Assembly: GCA_021295835.1 (NCBI GenBank)
Contig: JAGWBP010000014.1
Coordinates: forward strand, 754-36,416
Length of the DNA: 35,663 nt
Direction: 5' to 3'
Source: Gemmatimonadota bacterium
GTDB taxonomy: Bacteria; Gemmatimonadota; Gemmatimonadetes; Longimicrobiales; Gaopeijiaceae
The first letter of the stretch is position 1. Each line of letters starts with the position of its first letter. This document shows positions 16,417 through 22,804 of the stretch, one piece after another. Under the pieces are notes generated by a model. That model was given only the letters and a program-made list of their open reading frames with translations. It ran no database searches and was not told the origin of the DNA. The position numbers were made by a program, and so were the translations under genes.

Positions 16417-16692
16417 ATGTCGCTCCGTCGCGGTCCCCCGGGTCGCTTGAAGGTCACGGTCCTCCTCTTCGCCTCCTACCGCGAGCTAGTCGGTGTCGAG
16501 AGCCTCGCGGTGTCGCTCCCCCAGTCGACCACCGTCGGCACCCTGCTCGCCGAGCTGCGTCGCCGAGGCGGCGGGTGGGCAAGGCTGCCGACTGCCCCGG
16601 CGGTAGCGGTGAATCGCAGCTACTCGCGCGATACTACCGAGCTTGCAGATGGGGACGAGGTGGCGCTGATCCCGCCCGTTGCCGGCGGCTAG
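16417..16692 (+). CDS. moaD: Molybdopterin synthase sulfur-carrier subunit
   Basis: A ubiquitin-fold protein that, as a C-terminal thiocarboxylate, donates sulfur to precursor Z. Its C-terminus is the required Gly-Gly (PPVAGG). The core reads VLLFASYREL, LLAELRRR, VAVNRSY and LADGDEVALIPPV. ATG 16417 gives 91 residues. TTG 16447 gives 81 and begins LKVTVLLFA, matching the usual family start better. Neither has a strong ribosome binding site. It forms the heterotetrameric synthase with MoaE, encoded next, but a repeat fragment (R3) separates the two genes. Confidence 0.9.
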   Translation: MSLRRGPPGRLKVTVLLFASYRELVGVESLAVSLPQSTTVGTLLAELRRRGGGWARLPTAPAVAVNRSYSRDTTELADGDEVALIPPVAGG

Positions 16693-16740
16693 GCAGCCCG
16701 TGGACAACCATACCCGTGGCATCGACTGTGCAGCATCCGG
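16693..16740 (+). repeat. Truncated repeat remnant R3 between moaD and moaE
   Basis: Directly after the moaD TAG comes the repeat end CCGTGGACAA (16698-16707). It is followed by CCATACCCGTGGC, which in R1 lies about 115 bases further in (144-156). R3 is therefore an internally deleted derivative of the element at 28-264. Confidence 0.55.
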
Positions 16741-16775
16741 CGGCGGTGGGTGAGCGAAGGGGGGGGCGAGCCGAA

Positions 16776-17234
16776 GTGCCCTGGTGGGAGGTGACCACCG
16801 ATCCGATCGATCCTGCGGTCCTTCAGCGGCGCGTGGCGATGCCCGGAAACGGGGCCGTATCCCTCTTCCTGGGCACGGTGCGCAATGTGAACGAGGGGCG
16901 GGGGGTTCGCGCGGTGGAGTATGAGGCGTACGGCGAAATGGCAAGCGAGGAGCTGGGTCGGATCGTCGCCGAGGCGGCCGCGCTCGCCGGAACCGACCGG
17001 GTGGCTGCGGTGCATCGGGTCGGCAGGCTCGGAGTGGGGGAGGCGAGCGTGGCGATCGCGGTCTCCTCGCCACACCGGGCGGACGCCTTCGCGGGTGCTC
17101 GCCACGTCATCGAGGAGATCAAGCGACGGCTCCCGATCTGGAAGCGGGAGCACTACGTGGACGGCCGCTCGGAGTGGCTGTCAGGGACCGAGCCGACCAC
17201 GGCCGCTGCCCGCGCCCCCGAGGCCCCGTTATGA
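16776..17234 (+). CDS. moaE: Molybdopterin synthase catalytic subunit
   Basis: A 152-residue catalytic subunit that converts precursor Z to molybdopterin using MoaD thiocarboxylate. Family elements are GAVSLFLGTVRN, VEYEAYGEMA, HRVGRLGVGEASVAIAVSS, HR near the active site, and the C-terminal IWKREHYVDG whose lysines and arginines line the catalytic pocket. GTG 16776 is preferred because a purine-rich AAGGGGGGG lies upstream. GTG 16746 and GTG 16791 are alternatives. The stop overlaps the moaA ATG (ATGA). Confidence 0.9.
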   Translation: MPWWEVTTDPIDPAVLQRRVAMPGNGAVSLFLGTVRNVNEGRGVRAVEYEAYGEMASEELGRIVAEAAALAGTDRVAAVHRVGRLGVGEASVAIAVSSPHRADAFAGARHVIEEIKRRLPIWKREHYVDGRSEWLSGTEPTTAAARAPEAPL

Positions 17235-18211
17235 TCGACGGCTTCGGGCGGCGCGTCGAGTACCTCCGCGTCTCCGTCACCGACAAGTGCAATCTGCGCT
17301 GCGTCTACTGCATGCCGGAAGAGGGGACTGCGTGGCTCCGCCGCGACGAAATCCTCAGCTACGAAGAGATTGCGACAGTCGTGCGGGTCATGGCCAGGAT
17401 GGGGCTTCGACGGGTACGCCTGACCGGTGGCGAGCCTCTGGTGCGCAAGGACCTCGACCGCCTGGCCGCGATGATCGCGGCCGTCGGTGGAATCGACGAC
17501 ATCTCGCTCTCGACCAACGCCGTCCTGCTCGCTCCCATCGCCGAGCGCCTGCGCCGAGCGGGTGTCGACCGGATGAACATCTCGCTGGATTCGCTCCGCC
17601 CCGAGCGGGCGGATGTGATCGCTCGCCGTCCGGGGACGCTGCGGCGCGTCATGGAGGGGCTGGACGCGGCGCTCGCCGTTGGCTTCGCTCCGATCAAGGT
17701 CAACGTGGTCCTCATGCGCGGCTGGAACGACGACGAGCTAGCCGACTTCGCCGAGCTGTCGCGGGACCGCCCCCTGCACGTGCGCTTCATCGAGGTAATG
17801 CCGACCGAGTCGAATGTGCGACTGAGTGCCGACGGCTTTGTCTCCTGCGACGAGGCGCTAGCGCGTCTCTCCGATCTCGATGAGCTGAAGCCGGTCGTGG
17901 GACCCCCCGGCAACGGGCCGGCGACGTACTACCGCCTTCCCGGCGCCCTGGGCACCGTCGGGGCGATCACCCCGATGAGCCACAACTACTGCGGGAGCTG
18001 CAACCGCATGCGCCTCACCGCCGACGGGCAGCTGCGTCCCTGCCTCTTCGGTGCCATCCAGACGCCTCTGCGGGACGCGTTGAGGAGCGGGAGGCCACTC
18101 GTGCCGCTCATCGAGGAGACGCTTCGGATAAAGCCGGAGAGGCACCACCTCGTCCACGGGTCGACGGTCGGATCGGGGGGACTGGTGGCCCTTTCGCAGA
18201 CCGGTGGCTGA
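17231..18211 (+). CDS. moaA: GTP 3',8-cyclase (molybdenum cofactor biosynthesis protein A)
   Basis: A 326-residue radical-SAM enzyme that starts molybdenum cofactor synthesis by cyclising GTP. The N-terminal [4Fe-4S] cluster motif is Cys20-X3-Cys24-X2-Cys27 (CNLRCVYC). The second cluster ligands are Cys254, Cys257 and Cys271. The C-terminus ends in Gly-Gly, needed for activity in the family. LTGGEPL and SLDSL are typical radical-SAM barrel strings. ATG 17231 overlaps the moaE TGA. MoaC, the usual partner, is not in this window. Confidence 0.96.
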   Translation: MIDGFGRRVEYLRVSVTDKCNLRCVYCMPEEGTAWLRRDEILSYEEIATVVRVMARMGLRRVRLTGGEPLVRKDLDRLAAMIAAVGGIDDISLSTNAVLLAPIAERLRRAGVDRMNISLDSLRPERADVIARRPGTLRRVMEGLDAALAVGFAPIKVNVVLMRGWNDDELADFAELSRDRPLHVRFIEVMPTESNVRLSADGFVSCDEALARLSDLDELKPVVGPPGNGPATYYRLPGALGTVGAITPMSHNYCGSCNRMRLTADGQLRPCLFGAIQTPLRDALRSGRPLVPLIEETLRIKPERHHLVHGSTVGSGGLVALSQTGG

Positions 18212-18225
18212 GTGCCGCCGGTCCC

Positions 18226-18296
18226 GGGCGAAGCGCCCCGCTTAGCCCCACCCCCGTGGCGCATGCGAGATTATTCGACCGCAGTCGGTCAGCCAC
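18226..18296 (+). other. Hairpins between moaA and mdh
   Basis: GGGCG (18226-18230) pairs with CGCCC (18234-18238) around AAG, a candidate moaA 3' hairpin without a U-tract. Further on, GTGGC (18256-18260) pairs with GCCAC (18292-18296), enclosing GACCG (18277-18281) and CGGTC (18286-18290). The nested structure lies 30 bases upstream of mdh. No known riboswitch was recognised. Confidence 0.35.
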
Positions 18297-18325
18297 CTAA
18301 ACCATCCGGAGTAATCACGAGCAAG

Positions 18326-19252
18326 ATGTCAGCCAAGAAGATCACCGTAGTCGGGGCCGGACATGTCGGGGAAGTCTGCGCACAGCGCCTGGCCGAAAAG
18401 GAGCTCGCCGGGGAGGTGGTGCTGATCGACATCATCGAGGGCATCCCGCAGGGCAAGGGGCTCGACCAGTGGCAGAGCGCTCCGGTCGAGGGGTTCGACA
18501 CGCGCGTCGTCGGCACCAACGACTACGGCCCGGCCGAGGGCTCCGACCTCTTCATCGTGACCGCCGGGATTGCCCGCAAGCCGGGAATGAGCCGCGACGA
18601 CCTGCTCCGCACCAATGCCTCCATCGTGAGTTCGGTCGGCGAGGAGATCGCACGAGTGGCACCCGAATCGATCATGATCGTTGTCTCGAATCCGCTCGAC
18701 GTGATGGCGTACGTGATGAAGGAGACGACCGGGTTCCCCCGCGAGCGGGTCGTGGGGATGGCTGGCATCCTGGACACCGCGCGTTTCCGTGCCTTCATTG
18801 CGATGGAGCTCGACGTGAGCGTCGAGGACATCCAGGCGATGGTGCTGGGCGGCCACGGCGACACCATGGTACCGCTAATCTCATACACCTCGGTGAGCGG
18901 CATCCCGGTTTCGCGGCTGATTCCGCCCGGGAGGCTCGACGCCATCGTCGAGCGCACCCGAAACGGAGGTGCCGAGATCGTCGCGTACCTGAAGACGGGG
19001 AGCGCCTACTACGCTCCTTCGGCGGCAGCAGTCCAGATGGCCGAGGCGATCGTCAGGAACAAGCGCCGGATTCTCCCCGCCGCAGCCTGCCTCGAGGGGG
19101 AGTACGGGCAGGAGGGGATCTACCTGGGCGTCCCCTGCAAGCTCGGCGCGGGCGGACTGCACGAAGTCCTGGAGCTGGAGCTGAATGAGGACGAGGCGGC
19201 CGCGCTGGCCAGGAGCGCCGAGCATGTGCGCTCCACGATCGGACGTCTGTAG
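18326..19252 (+). CDS. mdh: Malate dehydrogenase (LDH-like type)
   Basis: A 308-residue NAD-dependent enzyme interconverting malate and oxaloacetate in the citric acid cycle. The Rossmann motif GAGHVG is at 10-15, with an acidic residue at the end of the second strand (VVLIDI) favouring NAD. Substrate-binding arginines lie in RKPGMSRDDLLR, NPLDVMAYV is conserved, and the catalytic His is in GGHGDTMVPL. The pattern fits the MDH3/LDH-like group rather than the E. coli type. The start is ATG 18326; the frame stays open further upstream but adds no family sequence. GGAG is at 18308-18311, somewhat distant. Confidence 0.95.
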   Translation: MSAKKITVVGAGHVGEVCAQRLAEKELAGEVVLIDIIEGIPQGKGLDQWQSAPVEGFDTRVVGTNDYGPAEGSDLFIVTAGIARKPGMSRDDLLRTNASIVSSVGEEIARVAPESIMIVVSNPLDVMAYVMKETTGFPRERVVGMAGILDTARFRAFIAMELDVSVEDIQAMVLGGHGDTMVPLISYTSVSGIPVSRLIPPGRLDAIVERTRNGGAEIVAYLKTGSAYYAPSAAAVQMAEAIVRNKRRILPAAACLEGEYGQEGIYLGVPCKLGAGGLHEVLELELNEDEAAALARSAEHVRSTIGRL

Positions 19253-19310
19253 CTACCAGCCCTTCGTCGCGCCTTGCCAGCGCTGCATACCGCTGGACCG
19301 GGTAGCTGGC
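19253..19310. repeat. Rearranged repeat remnant R4 between convergent mdh and dcd
   Basis: The first 30 bases after the mdh TAG match the middle of R2 (21248-21277), and the following bases resemble the left part of R2 (GCTGCAT, CGCTGGACCG), so the order is permuted. The ends, GCTACC and GGTAGC, can pair, and CCAGCG pairs with CGCTGG inside. It probably serves as a two-way terminator for the two converging genes. Confidence 0.5.
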
Positions 19311-19315
19311 GAGCC

Positions 19316-19870
19316 TCAGGGTTTGGGGAGGGTGACCCCTACCTGGCCCTGGTACTTGCCCTGGCGGTCGGCGTACGCCACCAGCGGCGGCTCGTCACCC
19401 TCCAGAAAGACCAGCTGCGCGATCCCCTCGCCCCCGTAGATCCTGGCCGGGAGCGGGGTCGTGTTCGAGATTTCCAGCGTCAGATAGCCCTCCCATGTCG
19501 GCTCGAGCGGGGTCACGTTGACGATGATGCCGCAGCGCGCGTAGGTGCTCTTCCCGACGCAGAGCACCAGGACTTGGCGAGGGATGCGGAAGCGCTCCAC
19601 AGTGCGCGCCAGGGCGAAGGAGTTGGGCGGGATGATGCAGCTCTCCCCCTTCACGTCAACGAAGGAGCGTTCGTCGAAGGCCTTGGGGTCCACGACCAGG
19701 TTGTGGACGTTGGTGAAGACCTTGAACTCCTGGGCGACGCGAATGTCGTAGCCGTAGGAGGAGAGGCCGTAGGAGATGCTCCCGCGCCGGACCTGGCTAT
19801 CCTCGAAGGGCTCGATCATCCGGTGGCTGGTCGCCATCTCGCGAATCCAGCGGTCGCTCTTTACGGGCAT
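19316..19870 (-). CDS. dcd: dCTP deaminase
   Basis: A 184-residue trimeric enzyme that deaminates dCTP to dUTP for thymidylate synthesis. Landmarks are SYGLSSYGYDIRV near the N-terminus and the nucleotide site GKSTYARCGIIVNVTPLEP followed by TLEISN, whose Glu is catalytic. This form of the motif differs from the SSLGRLG form of dUMP-forming enzymes, so a monofunctional deaminase is likelier. ATG 19870 gives the normal family length; upstream codons add an Arg-rich stretch unlike the family. No ribosome binding site precedes it, but AATACT ends 5 bases before ATG on the minus strand, so the message may be leaderless. Confidence 0.93.
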   Translation of the reverse strand: MPVKSDRWIREMATSHRMIEPFEDSQVRRGSISYGLSSYGYDIRVAQEFKVFTNVHNLVVDPKAFDERSFVDVKGESCIIPPNSFALARTVERFRIPRQVLVLCVGKSTYARCGIIVNVTPLEPTWEGYLTLEISNTTPLPARIYGGEGIAQLVFLEGDEPPLVAYADRQGKYQGQVGVTLPKP

Positions 19871-19980
19871 GCTAGAGTATTCCCGATCGACGGTGTGGGG
19901 GTGACGGTGGCGCCGACGGCGCGGCATGCGGGGTCGGCGGGCGCGAAGATACGGGGATGGGACGACTTGCGCCACGACTG

Positions 19981-20010
19981 TTGACACCGTGAATCCAAAT
20001 CAGACATTAT
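19981..20010 (+). promoter_or_regulatory. Sigma70-type promoter of the infC operon
   Basis: A perfect TTGACA (19981-19986) is followed after 18 bases by CATTAT (20005-20010). It lies in the dcd-infC divergent region in an unusually AT-rich stretch. Transcription would begin near 20017, leaving a leader of almost 290 bases before infC. Confidence 0.6.
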
Positions 20011-20049
20011 TAGAGCCTGTACCGTTGCCGGTGGCCCCCGGACCGTGTG

Positions 20050-20163
20050 TAGGCACCCGGGGACGCGGGTCGGTGGCACGGCGGTGCGAACGCAGCATGG
20101 CGAAGGAGGGGACTGACCGCCCCTCACCCCCAGCCCTAGGCACCCGGGTCGCGCGTCGGTGGG
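20050..20163 (+). repeat. Direct repeat pair and hairpin in the infC leader
   Basis: TAGGCACCCGGG occurs at 20050-20061 and again at 20137-20148. Each is followed by similar sequence (GACGCGGGTCGGTGGCA versus TCGCGCGTCGGTGGGCA). Between them GAGGGG (20106-20111) pairs with CCCCTC (20120-20125). Duplicated sites in this leader could be protein-binding sites, for example for L20, which regulates this operon in other bacteria (inference). Confidence 0.45.
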
Positions 20164-20180
20164 CAGCTTGCATCCGCCCT

Positions 20181-20225
20181 TCGGACGCCGGTCGCAGGGG
20201 CTCGGTGCGTCCGAGCCTTTCGGCT
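20181..20225 (+). terminator. Attenuator: terminator and competing antiterminator upstream of infC
   Basis: GGCTCGG (20199-20205) and CCGAGCC (20211-20217) form a perfect 7-bp hairpin with loop TGCGT, followed by TTTC. TCGGACGC (20181-20188) and GCGTCCGA (20207-20214) form a perfect 8-bp alternative stem that uses part of the terminator 3' arm and leaves the 5' arm in its loop. The two folds exclude each other, the hallmark of transcription attenuation. The U-run is short (3 U), so efficiency is uncertain. The infC start is about 85 bases further on. Confidence 0.55.
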
Positions 20226-20289
20226 ATTCTGGGGCGCGATGGGCCGGGGTATGGTGGCTGGGCCGGGTCGGCCCCGTCGGGCGAACATA

Positions 20290-20297
20290 AAGGGGAG
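20290..20297 (+). promoter_or_regulatory. Ribosome binding site that sets a rare ATC start for infC
   Basis: AAGGGGAG is the strongest Shine-Dalgarno match in this region. The codon at the right distance (7 bases) is ATC 20305-20307, in frame with IF3. The ATG at 20239 is 22 codons upstream and has no such site. Confidence 0.55.
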
Positions 20298-20304
20298 TTG
20301 GAAG

Positions 20305-20835
20305 ATCGCAGAACGACGCGTCCGCGTGAACGAGCAGATCCGCATCAGCCCGATTCGGCTGATCGGAGAGGGCGGAGGCCAGATAGGGATTATCTCGCTG
20401 GACGAGGGGCGTGCGCGGGCGGCAGCCGCTGGGCTCGATCTGGTCGAGGTAGCCCCCGAATCGAGACCGCCCGTCGTCCGCATGATGGACTACGGCAAGT
20501 ACAAGTACAAGGCGGCGCGCGCCGCCCGCGAGGCCAGGCGCAAGCATCACACGACGCAGATCAAGGAGGTGAAGTTCCGCCCCGGCATTGAAGACCACGA
20601 CTACGACTTCAAGTTGCGGCACGCGCGGCGCTTCCTCGAGGAGGGCAACAAGGTGAAGCTCACGATGATGTTCCGAGGACGCCAGATAGCGCACCCGGAG
20701 CTGGGTCGTCAGGTGCTCCTGCGCGTTACCGGGGACCTCGCCGACTGCGGGAAGGTCGAGCAGTATCCCAACTTCGAGGGCCGCCAGATGTCGATGGCCC
20801 TATCGCCGCTTCGAAGAGCGGTTGCCACCGACTGA
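20305..20835 (+). CDS. infC: Translation initiation factor IF-3
   Basis: Binds the 30S subunit, prevents premature 50S joining and checks start-codon choice. From ATC 20305 the protein has 176 residues, close to the usual 170-180. It begins IAERRVRVNEQIRISPIRLIGE, where family members reach RVNEQIR about 10 residues in. The N-domain ends near KYKAARAAREARRK, and the C-domain contains KEVKFRPGIEDHDYDFK and FRGRQIAHPELG. Starting at ATG 20239 would add 22 residues (GRGMVAGPGRP) not seen in IF3. AUU or AUC starts are known in infC and allow IF3 to repress itself. An attenuator upstream suggests a second level of control. Confidence 0.93.
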   Translation: MAERRVRVNEQIRISPIRLIGEGGGQIGIISLDEGRARAAAAGLDLVEVAPESRPPVVRMMDYGKYKYKAARAAREARRKHHTTQIKEVKFRPGIEDHDYDFKLRHARRFLEEGNKVKLTMMFRGRQIAHPELGRQVLLRVTGDLADCGKVEQYPNFEGRQMSMALSPLRRAVATD

Positions 20836-20883
20836 CCCCTCGCCGACCCTCCTTCACTCGCGAAAGCAACTCCGGGGGCATCC

Positions 20884-21081
20884 ATGCCGAAAATGAAATC
20901 GAATCGCGGCGCCGCCAAGCGCTTCCGCACAACCGGCGGTGGGAAGCTGGTGCGGATGCGGGCCTACAAGTCGCACATCCTGACCAAGAAGAAGCGGAAG
21001 CGGAAACGTCGCCTGCGCTCGTCGACGACCGCGTCGAAGGCGGACGCGCCTAGGGTGCGGCGGATGCTGCCGGGTACCTAG
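20884..21081 (+). CDS. rpmI: 50S ribosomal protein L35
   Basis: A 65-residue, very basic protein of the large subunit. MPKMKSNRGAAKRF and GKLVRMRAYKSHILTKKKRKRKR are typical of the family. It lies 48 bases after infC in the conserved infC-rpmI-rplT order. Its TAG at 21079-21081 is followed at once by repeat R2, which pushes rplT about 290 bases away. Confidence 0.96.
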   Translation: MPKMKSNRGAAKRFRTTGGGKLVRMRAYKSHILTKKKRKRKRRLRSSTTASKADAPRVRRMLPGT

Positions 21082-21086
21082 ACAAC

Positions 21087-21321
21087 CCGTGGACAAACCT
21101 CCCACGGCAGGAGCGGCGCTGCATCCCCGCTGGACCGCTTCGCTCGGTCGATCCACAGTGTAATGTATACTTTACAGTATGTAATCCATGGTTTACAATG
21201 TCTGTCCGGTGGCTTCGCTCTGCGTCCCTCCTTGGGCCGGTAGCGCTGCTACCAGCCCTTCGTCGCGCCTTGCCAGCCCGGCGCTTCGCCGCTCTCGGTG
21301 CTCGCGCGAGATTATCCACGG
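21087..21321. repeat. MITE-like intergenic repeat, copy R2, between rpmI and rplT
   Basis: The second full copy of the 28-264 element. It runs from CCGTGGACAA (21087-21096) to TTATCCACGG (21312-21321). Outer parts are nearly identical to R1 (for example GAGCGGCGCTGCATCCCCGC and CTCTCGGTGCTCGCGCGAGA), but the centre has diverged. The central hairpin is kept with different sequence: GGGCCGGTAGC (21234-21244), loop GCT, GCTACCAGCCC (21248-21258). Two base pairs differ from R1 by changes on both sides of the stem. No clear target-site duplication was seen. It sits inside a ribosomal-protein operon that is normally compact. Confidence 0.8.
21159..21197. promoter_or_regulatory. Paired 18-bp dyad module inside R2
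   Basis: Boxes TGTAATGTATACTTTACA (21159-21176) and TGTAATCCATGGTTTACA (21180-21197) both fit TGTAAT-N6-TTTACA exactly. Each is a near-perfect palindrome (16 of 18). They are 3 bp apart, so the centres are 21 bp apart, about two helical turns. This is the best copy of the module in the window. Confidence 0.65.
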
Positions 21322-21372
21322 ACTGCTAGGCAGGACAGGTAGAGCTGAGTTGCAGGGGAGAGGAGCAAGAAA

Positions 21373-21732
21373 ATGCCGCGCTCGACACGGGCCGTTGCGC
21401 GCAACAAGCGCAAGAAGAAGGTCTTCAGGGCCGCCAAGGGGTACTTTGGGGGCCGCAAGAACCTCTACCGCGTCGCCAAGGACGCCGTCGAGAGGGGCTG
21501 GGAGCACGCCTACCGCGACCGGAGGAAGAAGAAGCGCAACTTTCGCCGACTCTGGATCGCGCGCATCAACGCCGCTGCGCGTCAGAACGGCCTCTCGTAC
21601 TCGCGCCTAATGAACGGGCTGCGGCTCGCGGGTGTCGAGCTGGACCGGAAGGCGCTCGCGGACCTCGCGGTGCGGAGCCCTGGTGCCTTCTCGACACTGG
21701 TCGACCAGGCCAAGTCCGCTCTCAAGGGGTAG
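21373..21732 (+). CDS. rplT: 50S ribosomal protein L20
   Basis: A 119-residue rRNA-binding assembly protein. MPRSTRAVARNKRKKKVFRAAKGYFGGRKNLYR and the later RLWIARINAAARQNGLSYSRLMNGL are diagnostic. ATG 21373 has a GAGAGGAG ribosome binding site at 21357-21364. In Bacillus and E. coli L20 represses its own operon by binding leader RNA; the attenuator before infC could be its target here (inference). Because R2 separates it from rpmI, coupling between the two genes may be weakened. Confidence 0.97.
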   Translation: MPRSTRAVARNKRKKKVFRAAKGYFGGRKNLYRVAKDAVERGWEHAYRDRRKKKRNFRRLWIARINAAARQNGLSYSRLMNGLRLAGVELDRKALADLAVRSPGAFSTLVDQAKSALKG

Positions 21733-21736
21733 CTGC

Positions 21737-21774
21737 GGAGAGAAGGTGCCCTCACCTTTGGGTCGCCGCTCTCC
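21737..21774 (+). other. Nested hairpin between rplT and pheS
   Basis: AAGGTG (21743-21748) pairs with CACCTT (21753-21758) around CCCT. The flanking GGAGAG (21737-21742) pairs with CTCTCC (21769-21774). There is no U-tract. It lies 20 bases before the pheS start and could tune read-through or translation of pheST. No T-box motif was recognised. Confidence 0.4.
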
Positions 21775-21793
21775 AGGTGCCCGCTAGCGCCCC

Positions 21794-22804
21794 TTGATCG
21801 ACGAAGCGAGCAGGCTCGAGGCAGACGCCCTGGCCGTGATCGCCCAGGCGGGGGACCACGCGGAGCTGGAGCGCATTCGGACCCTCTACCTCGGCCGCCG
21901 GGACGGGCTGGTCTCGGGGCTGCTTCGCGGCCTGGGGCGCATGAGCCCCGAGGATCGTCCAGCTGCGGGAGCGGCCGCGAATGCGCTGAAGGTCGCGGTG
22001 GCAGAGGCGCTGGAGGGGCGCCGCGCCGAGCTCGAGGCGACGACCGCCCTGGCTCGTCCGGCCGTGGATCTGACGCTCCCCCCGCGCCGCAGGTGGCGGG
22101 GCTCGGTCCACCCGGTGAGCCGTGCGATCGCCGACATCTGGGCGATCTTCCGCAGTCTTGGCTTCACCCGTGCGCGCGGCCCCGAGGTCGACACCGAGTG
22201 GTACAACTTCGTGGCGCTCAACACGCCCCTGGACCACCCCGCCACCGACGAGCAGGACACCCTCTACCTCGCCTCGGGCATGCTGCTTCGTAGCCACACC
22301 TCGCCGGTGCAGATCCGCACGATGGAGGAGTACGCCCCCCCGATCCGCATCATCGCACCCGGCATGGTCTACCGCCGCGACACCTACGACGCCACCCACA
22401 CCCCCGCCTTCGCGCAGATCGAGGGACTGGTCGTGGACGAGTTGGCCACATTCGTCGACCTGAAGGCGACGCTGGCCGAATTCGTCCGCCGATTCTGGGG
22501 TCCGGCGGCGCAGGTGCGCTTCCGGCCCTCCTTCTTCCCCTTCACCGAGCCCTCGGCGGAGGTCGATGTGAAGCGGGTGATAGAGCGCTCCGACGGCAGG
22601 CGGGAGGAGAAGGGCTGGATCGAGATCATGGGAGCCGGGATGGTGGACCCGGCCGTGCTCGAGAATGTTGGATACGACCCGGAGCGCTACACCGGGTGGG
22701 CCTTCGGGATGGGGCCGGCGAGGGTGGCGATGCTCAGGCATGGCGTGGCCGACATCCGGGCCTTCTACGAGAACGACATGCGCTTCCTCGCACAGTTCGC
22801 ATGA
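21794..22804 (+). CDS. pheS: Phenylalanine--tRNA ligase alpha subunit
   Basis: The catalytic subunit of the (alpha-beta)2 synthetase, 336 residues. The N-terminal coiled-coil (about 1-80) is followed by the class II core: HPVSRAIADIWAIFRSLGF, TEWYNFVALNTPLDHPA, LLRSHTSPVQIR (motif 2 area) and FGMGPARVAMLRHG (motif 3). The start is TTG 21794; ribosome binding is weak. The TGA overlaps the pheT ATG (ATGA), so the two subunits are co-translated. Confidence 0.96.
   Translation: MIDEASRLEADALAVIAQAGDHAELERIRTLYLGRRDGLVSGLLRGLGRMSPEDRPAAGAAANALKVAVAEALEGRRAELEATTALARPAVDLTLPPRRRWRGSVHPVSRAIADIWAIFRSLGFTRARGPEVDTEWYNFVALNTPLDHPATDEQDTLYLASGMLLRSHTSPVQIRTMEEYAPPIRIIAPGMVYRRDTYDATHTPAFAQIEGLVVDELATFVDLKATLAEFVRRFWGPAAQVRFRPSFFPFTEPSAEVDVKRVIERSDGRREEKGWIEIMGAGMVDPAVLENVGYDPERYTGWAFGMGPARVAMLRHGVADIRAFYENDMRFLAQFA

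Noticed and set aside
18256..18325. Possible metabolite riboswitch upstream of mdh
   Set aside because: A nested hairpin exists, but no conserved core of any riboswitch class that I know could be matched, so it is reported only as a hairpin.
19926..20591. 221-codon ORF across the infC leader
   Set aside because: It overlaps infC out of frame, has Arg/Gly-rich shadow composition, and the region is better explained as a regulatory leader.
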